Of a DNA stretch of 43,634 bases, positions 16,501 to 24,107 are shown one piece after another. The DNA comes from an uncultured Hungatella sp. (GTDB lineage: Bacteria; Bacillota; Clostridia; Lachnospirales; Lachnospiraceae), in the NCBI GenBank assembly GCA_910585645.1, contig CAJUFP010000031.1, positions 1 through 43,634 of the forward strand, written 5' to 3'. Both the position numbers and the translations under genes were made by a program. Below the pieces are notes generated by a model. The model was not told the origin of the DNA. It searched no databases and saw only the letters and a program-made list of their open reading frames with translations. The stretch's first letter is position 1. Every line of letters starts with the position of its first letter.

Positions 16501-16630
16501 TACGGTGCTGTGTCTGGATTACAGGCAAAACGGCATTGGATCAAACAGCTGCGGACCAGAGCTTTTAGGCAGGTACAAGCTGGCAGAGGAAGGATTTCAG
16601 TTTGATTTAAAGCTGATCCCGAACACGTAA
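13514..16630 (+). CDS. lacZ: Beta-galactosidase, GH2 (LacZ type)
   Basis: 1038 residues from GTG 13514, preceded by aagggga; the length matches LacZ. Domain order is that of LacZ: sugar-binding jelly roll (WQNYGYDRHQYTNIRYPFP), immunoglobulin-like domain, TIM barrel with RGVNRHDSNPVTG, the acid/base Glu449 in SMGNECAYG and the nucleophile Glu520 in LMCEYCHAMGNGPG. A C-terminal Bgal_small_N-type domain begins near residue 760 and includes NIWRAPTDND and GLGPQESYVDKC. No signal peptide, so it acts in the cytoplasm on imported galactosides. About residues 715-755 (KSVTESQKGRGQKDPWNEGEE) form a charged linker that looks lengthened. It lies divergent from AraC and upstream of a sugar importer and sialidase-like gene. 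Confidence 0.95.
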   Translation: MIVEKYYEDLKKLHVNTMPPRAYYMPRDKDGLSRRQMLNGTWEFRYYDSIYDLEERFWEEDFCGEAFSEVTVPGVWQNYGYDRHQYTNIRYPFPLDPPYVPCDNPCGAYVYRFSYKKDKDAPRAYLNFEGVDSCFYVWLNGAFVGYSQVSHSTSEFDVTDHVREGENRLAVLVLKWCDGSYLEDQDKFRMSGIFRDVYLLKRAGQGIFDYFITTDLKDGQAWIKARIRFFDQAVPVKVSLANMAGRRLETEMVWEELPEAEKENGYEKQLSLHVKDPKLWDPERPCLYTLTFETDHEIIREKVGIRKIEIRDSVVYLNDSPIKFRGVNRHDSNPVTGFVVTKEQMEQDLLLMKQHNFNAVRTSHYPNAPYFYQLCDRYGFLVIDEADNESHGTQYQYLKDLEWENRAARWNERIADNPEYIEATLDRVRLCVHRDKNRPCVVVWSMGNECAYGCTFEESLKWTKEFDPGRLTHFESAFYRSKKRKYDFSNIDLHSRMYPSFEEIQEYLDSSPDKPYLMCEYCHAMGNGPGDLEDYFQVMDSHDNMCGGFVWEWCDHAVYKGQAENGKSMYFYGGDHGERLHDGNFCMDGLVYPDRTPHTGLLEYKNVHRPARVTAYDQETGVLELKNHMDFVDLKDYLFLVYETLCDGNVISMGKIHDLPSIKPHEKGQISLAVHIPKKGRCFLKVCYCLRQESELLTEGYLLGFDEIPLNSEDNQNQTAKRLLDQWPRSGKSVTESQKGRGQKDPWNEGEESKYPGFDVEETGKYLTIQGGGFSCVFDKRAGMFTSWNVGGELLLKPMEVNIWRAPTDNDRKLKLEWERAFYDQAFTRAYETCCVREEDGLHIRCQMSLAADSIQRILDIEADWMVGPAGELAVSMKVKRDMEFPELPRFGLRLFLPKEFDRVTYCGLGPQESYVDKCRGASHGLYKSRVEDLHEDYIRPQENGSHFDCDYVMTENGHRKLAAVSTSPFSFNASIYTQEELTKKGHNYELEECGCTVLCLDYRQNGIGSNSCGPELLGRYKLAEEGFQFDLKLIPNT

Positions 16631-16714
16631 GGATCATCCGGCGAAAGGGCGCTGCGGGCATGCAGATTCCGGACCAGCGGCGTCCTGTGGCCGGATACTG
16701 AATATAGAACATAA

Positions 16715-16751
16715 GGCCCTTTCGGTGTCCGGCCAGACATCAAAAAGGGCC
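16715..16751 (+). other. Leader hairpin upstream of the importer genes
   Basis: ggcccttt and aaagggcc form an 8-bp perfect outer stem enclosing a second short pairing (tgtc/gaca). It sits 84 nt before the first permease start and has no T tract, so it is more likely a processing or stabilising element than a terminator. Confidence 0.45.
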
Positions 16752-16834
16752 ATAAACAAAGAAGTACGCCCGGGCGTATGGACATAAACTTGTAGCAGGC
16801 GACAATCAGTATCAAAAAAGAAAGGAAGGATACA

Positions 16835-17773
16835 ATGGGGAAAACGAGACACACAGGAAACGGGAACCTGAAAAAAGAGCTGAAAAAATATCTGCCTTTT
16901 TACATGTTCCTGCTTCCGGCCATCATCCTTGTGGTCCTGTTCTGCTATATGCCCATGGAGGGCCTTGTCATAGCGTTTAAGGATTACAAGATGGCCAGAG
17001 GCATCGAGGGCAGCGAGTGGGTGGGGCTTAAGCATTTTCAGGCGCTGTTTTCAGACCCTAACTTTTATAGGGTGCTGGGAAATACCCTGAAGATCAGTAT
17101 TTTAACCCTTCTGACCACATTTCCGGTGACCATCATCTTTACGCTTTTGGTAAATGAGATCGTAAACACCAAGTTTAAGAGCGTGGTGCAGACCATTACA
17201 TACATGCCCCATTTTCTCTCCTGGGTCGTGGTGGGCACCTTTGTGTATCAGCTTCTCTCCCCCACAGGCGGCGTGGTCAACGCCATCCTGATCAAGCTGG
17301 GAGTTTTGGATAAGCCGCTGTATTTTATGGCCCAGAAGGATATGTTTGTGCCGATCTATCTCATTGCAAACCTGTGGAAGACCACCGGGTACAGCATTGT
17401 GATCTATCTGGCCACCATATCAGGCATTGACACTACCATGTACGACGCGGCGTCTATTGACGGGGCAAACCGGTTCCATCGGGTGTTATATATCACCCTG
17501 CCGGCCATGTTCCCTACCATGTGTACCATGCTGATCTTAAACATCGGCAGCCTGGTAAGCGTGGGATTTGACCCGGTGTTTAACTTGTACAATGACGCAA
17601 CCTACCAGACGGCGGACGTGATCTCCACCTATGTGTACAGGAAAGGAATGGTTGAGAGCCGGTACGACTTCTCCACAGCCATCGGCCTGTTCCAGAACGT
17701 GGTCAGCCTTGCCCTGGTGATGATCGCCAACTGGTTTGCCAGAAAGGCCAATCCGGAATACAAGATCATTTGA
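16835..17773 (+). CDS. ABC sugar transporter permease (LplB/CUT1 type)
   Basis: 312 residues with six predicted membrane segments. The EAA loop that docks the ATPase reads YDAASIDGANRFHRVLYITLPAMFP near residue 205. The N-terminus (FLLPAIILVVLFCYMPMEGLVIAFKDYK) is typical of LplB-like permeases that import oligosaccharides in Firmicutes. aaggaagga precedes the ATG. It pairs with the permease 22 nt downstream and the binding lipoprotein at 20175. No ATPase gene is in the window, so a shared MsmX-type ATPase elsewhere is inferred. Confidence 0.93.
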   Translation: MGKTRHTGNGNLKKELKKYLPFYMFLLPAIILVVLFCYMPMEGLVIAFKDYKMARGIEGSEWVGLKHFQALFSDPNFYRVLGNTLKISILTLLTTFPVTIIFTLLVNEIVNTKFKSVVQTITYMPHFLSWVVVGTFVYQLLSPTGGVVNAILIKLGVLDKPLYFMAQKDMFVPIYLIANLWKTTGYSIVIYLATISGIDTTMYDAASIDGANRFHRVLYITLPAMFPTMCTMLILNIGSLVSVGFDPVFNLYNDATYQTADVISTYVYRKGMVESRYDFSTAIGLFQNVVSLALVMIANWFARKANPEYKII

Positions 17774-17795
17774 TCCCGGGGAAAGGAGAAATAAT

Positions 17796-18713
17796 ATGGC
17801 ACGTGAAGAAGTAAAGAGAGTAAAGATGAAGCAATCCGCCGCAAGCCGGACGTTTGACATCCTAAACGCGGTGTTCATGGTCACATTCTGCATTACGATC
17901 CTGCTGCCGTTCTGGGACGTGGTGGTGCGGTCCTTTTCCAGGGCCCAGGATATTTCCTATATGCACATCAACCTGTTCCCAAAGGTGTGGACCCTGGACG
18001 CGTACAAATACTGTTTCCAGGACAATGAGATCATCACGGCGTTTCTCATATCCGTGCTCAGGACCGTCATAGGGACCATGGTTCACGCTGTGGTGTGCTG
18101 CATGGCAGCCTACTCCCTGACCAGGACGGACATGCCGTTTCGAAAGTTTATTACGGCAGTGCTTTTGATCCCCATGTTCTTTTCCGCAGGCATGATCCCG
18201 GCGTATCTGAACATGAAGCGGCTGGGACTTTTAAACAATTTTATGGTGTACGTGCTGCCTACCGGGTTCTCGATCTACAATACCATCATTATCCGGAACT
18301 ATTTCTTCTCCATTGACAAGGGCATGGAGGAGGCGGCTTCCATCGACGGGGCGTCCCAGGTGAGGATCTTTACGTCCATCATCATGCCTCTGTCCAAGCC
18401 GGTTATCGCCACAGTGGCCCTGTGGCAGATGGTGGGGCAGTGGAACGCCTGGTTTGACAACATGGTCTACTGCCGCAGGTCCGCGAGCCTGACCACCCTG
18501 CAGTATCTGCTCCGGAGAATGCTGGACAGCCTGACAGCGTCCACGTCCACAGGGGCGTCAGGAGTGGAGGCCATCGGGGCCCTGGTGGACACCAACCCGG
18601 ACACCATCAAAGCGGCCACCACCATCCTGGTGGTGCTGCCCATTGTGGCAGTGTACCCGTTTTTGCAGAAATATTTTGTCCAGGGGATCATGGTGGGCGC
18701 TGTGAAGGGCTGA
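17796..18713 (+). CDS. ABC sugar transporter permease (YtcP/LplC type)
   Basis: 305 residues from ATG 17796 (site aaaggagaaat); the longer frame to 17736 overlaps the previous gene without a ribosome site. Six membrane segments, with the EAA loop EEAASIDGASQVRIFTSIIMPLSKPV near residue 180. The C-terminal LQKYFVQGIMVGAVKG is the usual ending of this permease group. It forms the second half of the membrane channel with the preceding gene. Confidence 0.93.
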   Translation: MAREEVKRVKMKQSAASRTFDILNAVFMVTFCITILLPFWDVVVRSFSRAQDISYMHINLFPKVWTLDAYKYCFQDNEIITAFLISVLRTVIGTMVHAVVCCMAAYSLTRTDMPFRKFITAVLLIPMFFSAGMIPAYLNMKRLGLLNNFMVYVLPTGFSIYNTIIIRNYFFSIDKGMEEAASIDGASQVRIFTSIIMPLSKPVIATVALWQMVGQWNAWFDNMVYCRRSASLTTLQYLLRRMLDSLTASTSTGASGVEAIGALVDTNPDTIKAATTILVVLPIVAVYPFLQKYFVQGIMVGAVKG

Positions 18714-18783
18714 CAGACCGTCCGGTGATTTTGAGAAGAGTTGGAAAAATGAAAGGGTTGGAAAAGAGGTAAAAAGAGCAGAG

Positions 18784-20046
18784 ATGGAATACAGAGAGCT
18801 GGGAAAGGTTGTGGCTGAGTTTATCCCGTCAAAGGAGAAGAAAAATCCGCGCAACAGCGAGGGGGCCTTTTTAAGCCTGAAAAACGGGCAGGTGCTGTTT
18901 GTGTACAGCCGGTTTAAGGGGGACGGGTGCGAGGACTGGGGCGTGTCGGATATCTGCGCCGCGACGTCCTCGGACGGGGGCAGAAGCTTTGGACAGGAGC
19001 GGACCCTTCTGACCTGCGAGGGGGAGAAGTCGGTAAACATCATGTCTTTGTCCCTTATGGAGATGGCAGACGGGGATATCGGCTTGTTCTACCTGGCGCG
19101 CCACACCCACACCATGATGCAGATGTATCTGCGGCGGTCCGCGGACAACGGGCAGACCTGGTCAGAGCGGGTTTTGTGTACGCCCCAGGAAGGATTTTTC
19201 GTGGTGAACAATGACCGGGTCGTAAGGCTTTCAAGCGGCAGGATCCTGATCCCGGCGGCCTGCCACAGGGCAGGGCGGCTGGGGGAGAAGAAGAGCCGTT
19301 ATCCGGCCAGGACGGATGGAGAGGCGAGGGAGAGCGGTTACCAAGCCAGGGCGGATATAGAGGCGAAGGAGAGCTGTTATCCGGATGTGGCGGACACAGA
19401 GGTGAAGGAGAACTGCTGCCAGGCCAGGACGGATGGAGAGGCGGAGGAGAGTCGTTATCTGGACAGCCGGTCCGAGGCAGTGTTCTTTTATTCTGACGAC
19501 GACGGAGCCACCTGGCGGGCCGCGGATGGAAAGTGCTGTATGCCCGCCATGAGAAACTGTCTGTCAGGGCTTCAGGAACCGGGGGTGCTGGAGCTCTCCC
19601 CGGGCATCCTTTGGGGATTTGCCAGGACGGACCTGGGAAGGCAGTATGAGATGTACTCCCTGGACAATGGAAACACCTGGACCGGGGCAGAGCCGTCCCG
19701 GTTCACGGCCCCCAACAGCCCTTTAAGCATGAAACGGGACAGAAACGGGGACATCTGGGCTGTGTGGAACCCGATCCCGGAGTACAATGGGCGGGGAAAG
19801 ACAGAAGTGTTTACAGGAGGGCGGACGCCCTATGTGATCGCGGTCAGCAGGGATAACGGGAAAACCTTCTCGGAGGGAACGGCCTTTGAGCGGGAGGAGG
19901 ACCATGGATACTGCTACTGCGCCATGCACTTTCTGGATGACGCCCTGCTTCTGGGATACAACGCGGGAGGCCCGGAGGACGGAAGCTGTCTGGCAAGAAC
20001 CAGGATCCGGCGGATCGGAAGGGAGCAGCTGGAGACTCTGGGATAA
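18784..20046 (+). CDS. Sialidase-like Asp-box (BNR) hydrolase with an internal repeat insertion
   Basis: 420 residues forming a six-bladed propeller with at least five Asp boxes: SSDGGRSFG, SADNGQTWSE, SDDDGATWRA, SLDNGNTWTG and SRDNGKTFSEG. No signal peptide or lipobox, so it is predicted to be cytoplasmic and to act on imported material; exo-alpha-sialidase is the closest family, but specificity is unproven. Between VRLSSGRILIPAACHRAG and SEAVFFYSDDDG a hydrophilic stretch of about 65 residues is inserted, made of four 13-residue tandem repeats. The gene lies between the permeases and the binding lipoprotein, placing it in the same glycan-use operon. Confidence 0.82.
   Translation: MEYRELGKVVAEFIPSKEKKNPRNSEGAFLSLKNGQVLFVYSRFKGDGCEDWGVSDICAATSSDGGRSFGQERTLLTCEGEKSVNIMSLSLMEMADGDIGLFYLARHTHTMMQMYLRRSADNGQTWSERVLCTPQEGFFVVNNDRVVRLSSGRILIPAACHRAGRLGEKKSRYPARTDGEARESGYQARADIEAKESCYPDVADTEVKENCCQARTDGEAEESRYLDSRSEAVFFYSDDDGATWRAADGKCCMPAMRNCLSGLQEPGVLELSPGILWGFARTDLGRQYEMYSLDNGNTWTGAEPSRFTAPNSPLSMKRDRNGDIWAVWNPIPEYNGRGKTEVFTGGRTPYVIAVSRDNGKTFSEGTAFEREEDHGYCYCAMHFLDDALLLGYNAGGPEDGSCLARTRIRRIGREQLETLG
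19300..19455 (+). repeat. Four tandem 39-bp coding repeats
   Basis: Units start at 19300, 19339, 19378 and 19417 and encode diverged 13-mers: YPARTDGEARESG, YQARADIEAKESC, YPDVADTEVKENC and CQARTDGEAEESR. A fifth unit seems to begin (YLDS). Unit length keeps the frame. Confidence 0.9.
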
Positions 20047-20127
20047 GCGGGGAAAGGCTTTGGGCCTTACAAGGTTCGGCTGGTTTCGGACAAACCGCCG
20101 GACCGGAAATGATGTTGCCATAGGATT

Positions 20128-20151
20128 GCCGCCGGAAGAGAAACCGGCGGC
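20128..20151 (+). other. GC-rich hairpin before the binding-protein gene
   Basis: A perfect 8-bp stem gccgccgg/ccggcggc with loop aagagaaa ends 23 nt before the ATG and just upstream of the ggagagg site. Such intercistronic hairpins often protect the mRNA of an abundant binding protein from 5' decay. No T tract, so not a terminator. Confidence 0.5.
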
Positions 20152-20174
20152 AGGAGATAAAGGAGAGGTTTAAC

Positions 20175-21836
20175 ATGATGAAAAAAACGATGAAACGAGT
20201 GCTGCCATTGACCTTGTGCGGAATTGTGGCTATATCAGGCTGTTCCGGTTCTTCTAAAAGCGTTTCCGGAAGCGGGGACGGGAGCACCGAACCGGATCCC
20301 AACAAGACCTACGACATTACCTACACAGGACAGTGGTGCTATTCTGACTATGAGGACGGTTCTTTTGCGGAAAAGATGATCGAGGACGCCTTAAATATCA
20401 ATATAACCGTGGAGAAGGCGGAGACAGCCGACACCATTGACCTGCTCCTGGCTTCCGGGGAGATGCCGGACTGTATGTGGACAGAGCGGAAGACTCCCAG
20501 CTGGATGCAGGAGCAGGAGCTGATCCGCACCATCCCCAGATCTATGGTGGAGAAATACTGCCCCCAGATCCTGGAGTATTATGAGGCCAACCCGCTGATC
20601 TACAAGATGGTGCTGAATCCGGAAAATGAGGACGAGTTTATCTGCCTGGCAGGCCTGACCTTCCAGTTTGTGGACTACTATCTCCCCGGCGATTTCTACC
20701 GGTATGACTGGATCGAGAACCTGGGGATCGACCTGGGGGTGGATGTGGAGCAGGTCTCCGACCGGCTTTACGTGGCCTCTGACGGCATTGAGCTTAGCAA
20801 GTTTATCGAGATCATGGACGCGTTTGTCAACAAGGACCCCGACGGAAACGGACAGAACGACACCTTGGGCGCCGCGGCTCCCGACTGGGGCATCAGCCAG
20901 ATCGGTCAGTTTTACTCTGCCTACGGGTTTACCAGAGATATTAATGACGTAGACGGCAGGGCGGAGCAGAGCTACGCCATGGAGGAGTACAAGGAGTTTT
21001 TGAAAGGATTCCAGGATCTGTACGCCAGAAACCTTTTGGACCCGGAGATCATCAGCAATGACAGGACCCTGGCATGGGACAAGGTGAACACCGGCGCCGC
21101 AGGCTACTGGCTCAGCTCCACCAACACCCTGAACAGCTGGGCCATGGACAGACCGCCTCTGACCCTTCTTGACAGGGACCCGGACGCCAAGATCCTGGCA
21201 ACTCCCGGCCTTAAGCCTGACGGCGGCCAGGTGCAGGCTGTGGTGAACCCCACCCCGGCTTACGGGAAGTTCTATGTCAACGCCAATGTGGACGACGAGA
21301 AGCTGGCAAAGATCCTGGAGTTTTTCAACTACACCATTTTCGGCGCAGGGGATCAGGAGACCATGGCAAAGCTCATGTTCGGGGAAAAGGATGTGGACTG
21401 GAAGTGGGACGAGAGCGGCAAAATCCCTGTAAAGATCAACAAGTTAAATTCCGGCGACAAGGGAACCTGGAGCTTCAGCCAGTTCGGCCAGACGGAGCTG
21501 GTGACCAAATGGGTCGGCGAGGAGGAGCTGTTCCAGGCAGGCGGAAAATACTGGTCCAAGGGCCAGGACGGCACATGGCTGAAATGGCAGCACAGGCCCT
21601 ACAAGGCGGACCTGGCCAATGAGACGGGATATGAGAAGATCTTCCAGGAGATTAGCGGCGATCTGGACGCCTACGTGGCCAGCTACCGCACCCAGGCTAT
21701 CCTTGGGCAGGTGGATGTGGACGCCACCTGGGGGGATTACTTAAAAGAGCTGGACCGTCTGGGGTATAACCGGATGATGGATGAGCTGGAGAAGATCCCG
21801 TCTTTGGAGGAGATGATTGAGGAGTATGAGAAGTAG
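20175..21836 (+). CDS. Extracellular solute-binding lipoprotein for carbohydrate import
   Basis: 553 residues. The signal peptide ends in lipobox AISGC (Cys23), followed by a Ser/Gly linker. The size and motifs (DLLLASGEMPDCMWTERKTPSW, a DPDGNGQNDT calcium-like loop near residue 220, DPEIISND) fit the large LplA/YtcQ-type oligosaccharide-binding proteins that serve the LplB/YtcP permeases encoded upstream. It would capture glycans at the membrane surface. The start at 20175 is used because aggagaggt lies just upstream; a second ATG follows immediately. Confidence 0.93.
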   Translation: MMKKTMKRVLPLTLCGIVAISGCSGSSKSVSGSGDGSTEPDPNKTYDITYTGQWCYSDYEDGSFAEKMIEDALNINITVEKAETADTIDLLLASGEMPDCMWTERKTPSWMQEQELIRTIPRSMVEKYCPQILEYYEANPLIYKMVLNPENEDEFICLAGLTFQFVDYYLPGDFYRYDWIENLGIDLGVDVEQVSDRLYVASDGIELSKFIEIMDAFVNKDPDGNGQNDTLGAAAPDWGISQIGQFYSAYGFTRDINDVDGRAEQSYAMEEYKEFLKGFQDLYARNLLDPEIISNDRTLAWDKVNTGAAGYWLSSTNTLNSWAMDRPPLTLLDRDPDAKILATPGLKPDGGQVQAVVNPTPAYGKFYVNANVDDEKLAKILEFFNYTIFGAGDQETMAKLMFGEKDVDWKWDESGKIPVKINKLNSGDKGTWSFSQFGQTELVTKWVGEEELFQAGGKYWSKGQDGTWLKWQHRPYKADLANETGYEKIFQEISGDLDAYVASYRTQAILGQVDVDATWGDYLKELDRLGYNRMMDELEKIPSLEEMIEEYEK

Positions 21837-21881
21837 GAGGAAGATGGCAGACGCCGGAGGCTTATGCTGGTTTTTCTGAAA

Positions 21882-21920
21882 TTAAAACACCTCCTCCTGT
21901 CGTGTATCGTCAGGAGGAGG
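21882..21920 (-). terminator. Terminator of the DUF4365 pair (minus strand)
   Basis: A perfect 10-bp stem (cctcctcctg/caggaggagg) with an 11-nt loop. Read on the minus strand it is followed by tgTTTTaatTT, so it ends the minus-strand operon. It lies in the convergent gap with the binding-protein gene and may also slow plus-strand transcription. Confidence 0.7.
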
Positions 21921-21925
21921 CGCTC

Positions 21926-23050
21926 TCAATCAGAGATTATACTAAAGTATGAGCAATCCATGTTTCGATTTCCTTCAGGAATTGTGCCTTCTAAAGAAAC
22001 ATACAATCCTTTCTGGTGAGCCTCGATGGCTTTCGCATAGCTTTCGGCATCTAAAGTCGCAGTCAAAACACCTGCTTTACTTTCTTCGTCTAGGTATGAC
22101 ACTTTGATATGCCCACCTTGCCGATTTTCCGGCAAAGGATCAGCTCTCAATTCCTGCACGCGCCCCAAAATCTTCATAGTTTGTTCCTGATTTGGCCTGA
22201 GTGTCTTGGATATGGCCTTTATGGGCGCAATATAGTCGCTGTTTAGCCTAACTCTTGAAAAGGAGGGGATATTCTTTCTGACTGCGGGTGACCATTGTGC
22301 ATGAAAGTCAACTAGAGCCTCCGCGCGCTGACCACAAATGCCGACAACGGCATCACAAAAATTGGCGCTTACCGGAATCTCCAGCTCCGACTCTGTGTCA
22401 ATGGCAGCTTTAATAGAATGGATGCCCTCAATGAGATGCCGCGTTACTTTCCTGGTCAGCGATCCTGCGCATTCGTCCGCTTTATCAAAAATTGTCAGTT
22501 GCTCATGAACACCGCCATTCACATCCATGAACGGACACACCAGTGGAACAATATAGCTTCCTACTTCCGTCTGCCCGAAACGACAATGGCTGACAAACTT
22601 CTGGACAGAATCATCAGGGCGGCCTGCATGATAGTTTCTCTGATGCAACACATCGCGGGCGCTTGCCGCAATCAATTTTCTCGCATTCTCATAGAGATCT
22701 ACGGCGGCATCGAATGGGATATTACCTGGCTCTATGCCGGGATCGTCAATACGGATTTTAACAATATCAGAATGAGGATTGAGCAATGTTAACAACATTT
22801 GCTCAATAGGTCTTCCTTCAACGTCCGCAACAGCCCTGACAGCCTGGTATAACGCCATGGAATAATCAGTCAACGTCCGGTCGTTTGGTATCGTAACCTG
22901 CTCAAATTGACCATCTTTGATATACTGGAAGACCGAGATATCATCACGCTTTGTTCTGAATGATACCCACCCGTTTCCTGTTAGATACCGCTTAATGACA
23001 AAAGGGTTAATCCGCCCTGAAAGTTCTTCGTAATTGACGGAATAGATCAC
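21926..23050 (-). CDS. Unrecognised partner of the DUF4365 protein
   Basis: 374 residues from GTG 23050, with ggaggtgat upstream and a 4-nt GTGA overlap with the stop of the DUF4365 gene, so the two are translationally coupled. No signal peptide or membrane segment; it appears soluble. The N-terminus reads VNYEELSGRINPFVIKRYLTGNGWVSF, and the C-terminal 50 residues look like a small beta-rich domain (HIKVSYLDEESKAGVLTATLDAESY). I do not recognise a catalytic motif or named family. Pairing with a DUF4365 nuclease-like gene suggests an antiviral or toxin-type partner, but that is inference. Confidence 0.7.
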   Translation of the reverse strand: MIYSVNYEELSGRINPFVIKRYLTGNGWVSFRTKRDDISVFQYIKDGQFEQVTIPNDRTLTDYSMALYQAVRAVADVEGRPIEQMLLTLLNPHSDIVKIRIDDPGIEPGNIPFDAAVDLYENARKLIAASARDVLHQRNYHAGRPDDSVQKFVSHCRFGQTEVGSYIVPLVCPFMDVNGGVHEQLTIFDKADECAGSLTRKVTRHLIEGIHSIKAAIDTESELEIPVSANFCDAVVGICGQRAEALVDFHAQWSPAVRKNIPSFSRVRLNSDYIAPIKAISKTLRPNQEQTMKILGRVQELRADPLPENRQGGHIKVSYLDEESKAGVLTATLDAESYAKAIEAHQKGLYVSLEGTIPEGNRNMDCSYFSIISD

Positions 23051-23559
23051 GACAGATCACCTCCTGCTACCCGCAACATCAGCGCGTCTAATGTATTTGG
23101 TTCCAAAGACTGTTTTTTGGGCAGTTCAACTGGTACCCGATCTTTTTGGGTGGCATCTGGTTTATTGCGCAGGGAGCACCAGTACATCTGCCCATGCAGC
23201 AACAACTCGTCGTCAGTGCATTCGACCCAGGGCTTATCAGATTCCTTCGGAAGCACAAGTAAGCACAAAATAATCTCGTTCGTACCCAGTTTCCGAAGAT
23301 CATCGTAGTTCTTTTTCTTTAGCTGGTATGTGATTACGTTTTCATCTATCGAATATAGGTTTCTGGAAGCAGTTGACTTCAATTGAACGTGAAGGCTCGA
23401 CCTAAATTGGCGTCCGTCTTCCAGAACAACTATTTTCATCAGCATACAATCCACACTGTCCTCATCGTGATGAAGCGTTTCAAAATCTACCGAAGCCTGC
23501 GCTGCTATTGCGGATAGATAGGCGACACTCAAATCTTCCATCCTACGGGTTTCTGTCAT
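23047..23559 (-). CDS. DUF4365-like protein, PD-(D/E)XK-type nuclease fold candidate
   Basis: 170 residues from ATG 23559 (site ggaaggggg; the longer frame to 23610 has none). The sequence ASVDFETLHHDEDSVDCML, a short strand pair and then LHVQLKSTA match the DUF4365 pattern. In that pattern an Asp (Asp37 here) and a QxK (Gln59, Lys61) form the restriction-endonuclease-like active site. The middle is KKKNYDDLRKLGTNEIILCLLVLPKE, typical of the family's ensuing strand. DUF4365 proteins are often found in defence islands. The pair sits between a sugar operon and the capsule switch, with its own promoter and terminator. Confidence 0.72.
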   Translation of the reverse strand: MTETRRMEDLSVAYLSAIAAQASVDFETLHHDEDSVDCMLMKIVVLEDGRQFRSSLHVQLKSTASRNLYSIDENVITYQLKKKNYDDLRKLGTNEIILCLLVLPKESDKPWVECTDDELLLHGQMYWCSLRNKPDATQKDRVPVELPKKQSLEPNTLDALMLRVAGGDLS

Positions 23560-23645
23560 GTTACACGCCCCCTTCCTAGTTTGATCTTCCGAAAAGGATT
23601 GGAGAATCAAAGTGGCAACCGGGAAAATACTATCATTTATTTTCT

Positions 23646-23674
23646 ATCTTAGCACAGAAAAATCGAACGGTCTA
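23646..23674 (-). promoter_or_regulatory. Possible promoter of the DUF4365 pair
   Basis: Minus strand: TAGACC (23669-23674), a 17-nt spacer ending in TGC, and TAAGAT (23646-23651), giving an extended -10. The -35 is weak. It lies 87 nt ahead of the start. The 12-mer gcaaccgggaaa occurs at 23615-23626 and 23710-23721, on both sides. Confidence 0.35.
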
Positions 23675-23887
23675 GCGTTTTTCAAAATAACTCATTCTAA
23701 ATTAGATATGCAACCGGGAAACCTATTTTCAAATTGAATCAGCTCCAGTCTATCCAGGATCAGAAGATGATATCAGGTCCATCAGATGTCCATTTGGCAC
23801 TGATTTGCGAAGGTTTCTTTATCTCAGTAAAGCGCCGAAAATACTGATAAAACCAGGTTAAATTGGCATCTTGATACAAAATAACGC

Positions 23888-23927
23888 AAAAAAGTGTCGC
23901 TTAATAATCAGTTAAGCGACACTTTTT
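23888..23927 (-). terminator. Left inverted repeat: perfect hairpin, terminator-like on both strands
   Basis: Arms 23889-23904 and 23912-23927 pair perfectly over 16 bp around loop taatcag. On the minus strand the hairpin ends in TTTTTT; on the plus strand it ends in TTTTTATTT. It lies about 35 nt downstream of the predicted start site of the minus-strand promoter, so it should end that transcript. Confidence 0.75.
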
Positions 23928-23968
23928 ATTTATACAGATACAAAATCACTCTTTTTTTGACGGTTTCG

Positions 23969-23997
23969 ATTATATCATCATTTCTAACAAGTGTCAA
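23969..23997 (-). promoter_or_regulatory. Consensus extended -10 promoter inside the inverton
   Basis: Read on the minus strand: TTGACA (23992-23997), exactly 17 nt, then TATAAT (23969-23974), with TGA just before it making an extended -10. Both hexamers are perfect. Inversion between the 31-bp repeats would move -35 to 24039-24044 and -10 to 24062-24067 on the plus strand, putting the start site about 107 nt before the first NusG-like gene. Confidence 0.85.
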
Positions 23998-24060
23998 TGG
24001 TCTTGAATTGTCATTTTATTCCTAGAATTAAGTATAAAAATCGGATTGTTTTTTAATATA

Positions 24061-24090
24061 TTGCACTATAACTCACAATATCCAGATAAT
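24061..24090 (+). promoter_or_regulatory. Weaker plus-strand promoter candidate inside the inverton
   Basis: TTGCAC (24061-24066), 18-nt spacer, GATAAT (24085-24090). If used, it would give basal transcription toward the capsule genes in the present orientation and would be turned away after inversion. AT-rich DNA yields such matches by chance. Confidence 0.3.
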
Positions 24091-24107
24091 TCTAAATTTT
24101 AAAACCC

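Noticed and set aside
19300..19455. Repeat block considered as a CRISPR-like or VNTR non-coding array
   Set aside because: It is contiguous tandem coding sequence with no spacers, in frame with the Asp-box protein.
22418..22792. Plus-strand 124-codon frame inside the DUF4365 partner gene
   Set aside because: Lies antisense within a coupled two-gene operon with a good start site; no motif or ribosome site.
23615..23721. Direct 12-mer gcaaccgggaaa at 23615 and 23710 as an attachment site
   Set aside because: Too short, only 95 bp apart, and no integrase or cargo lies between.
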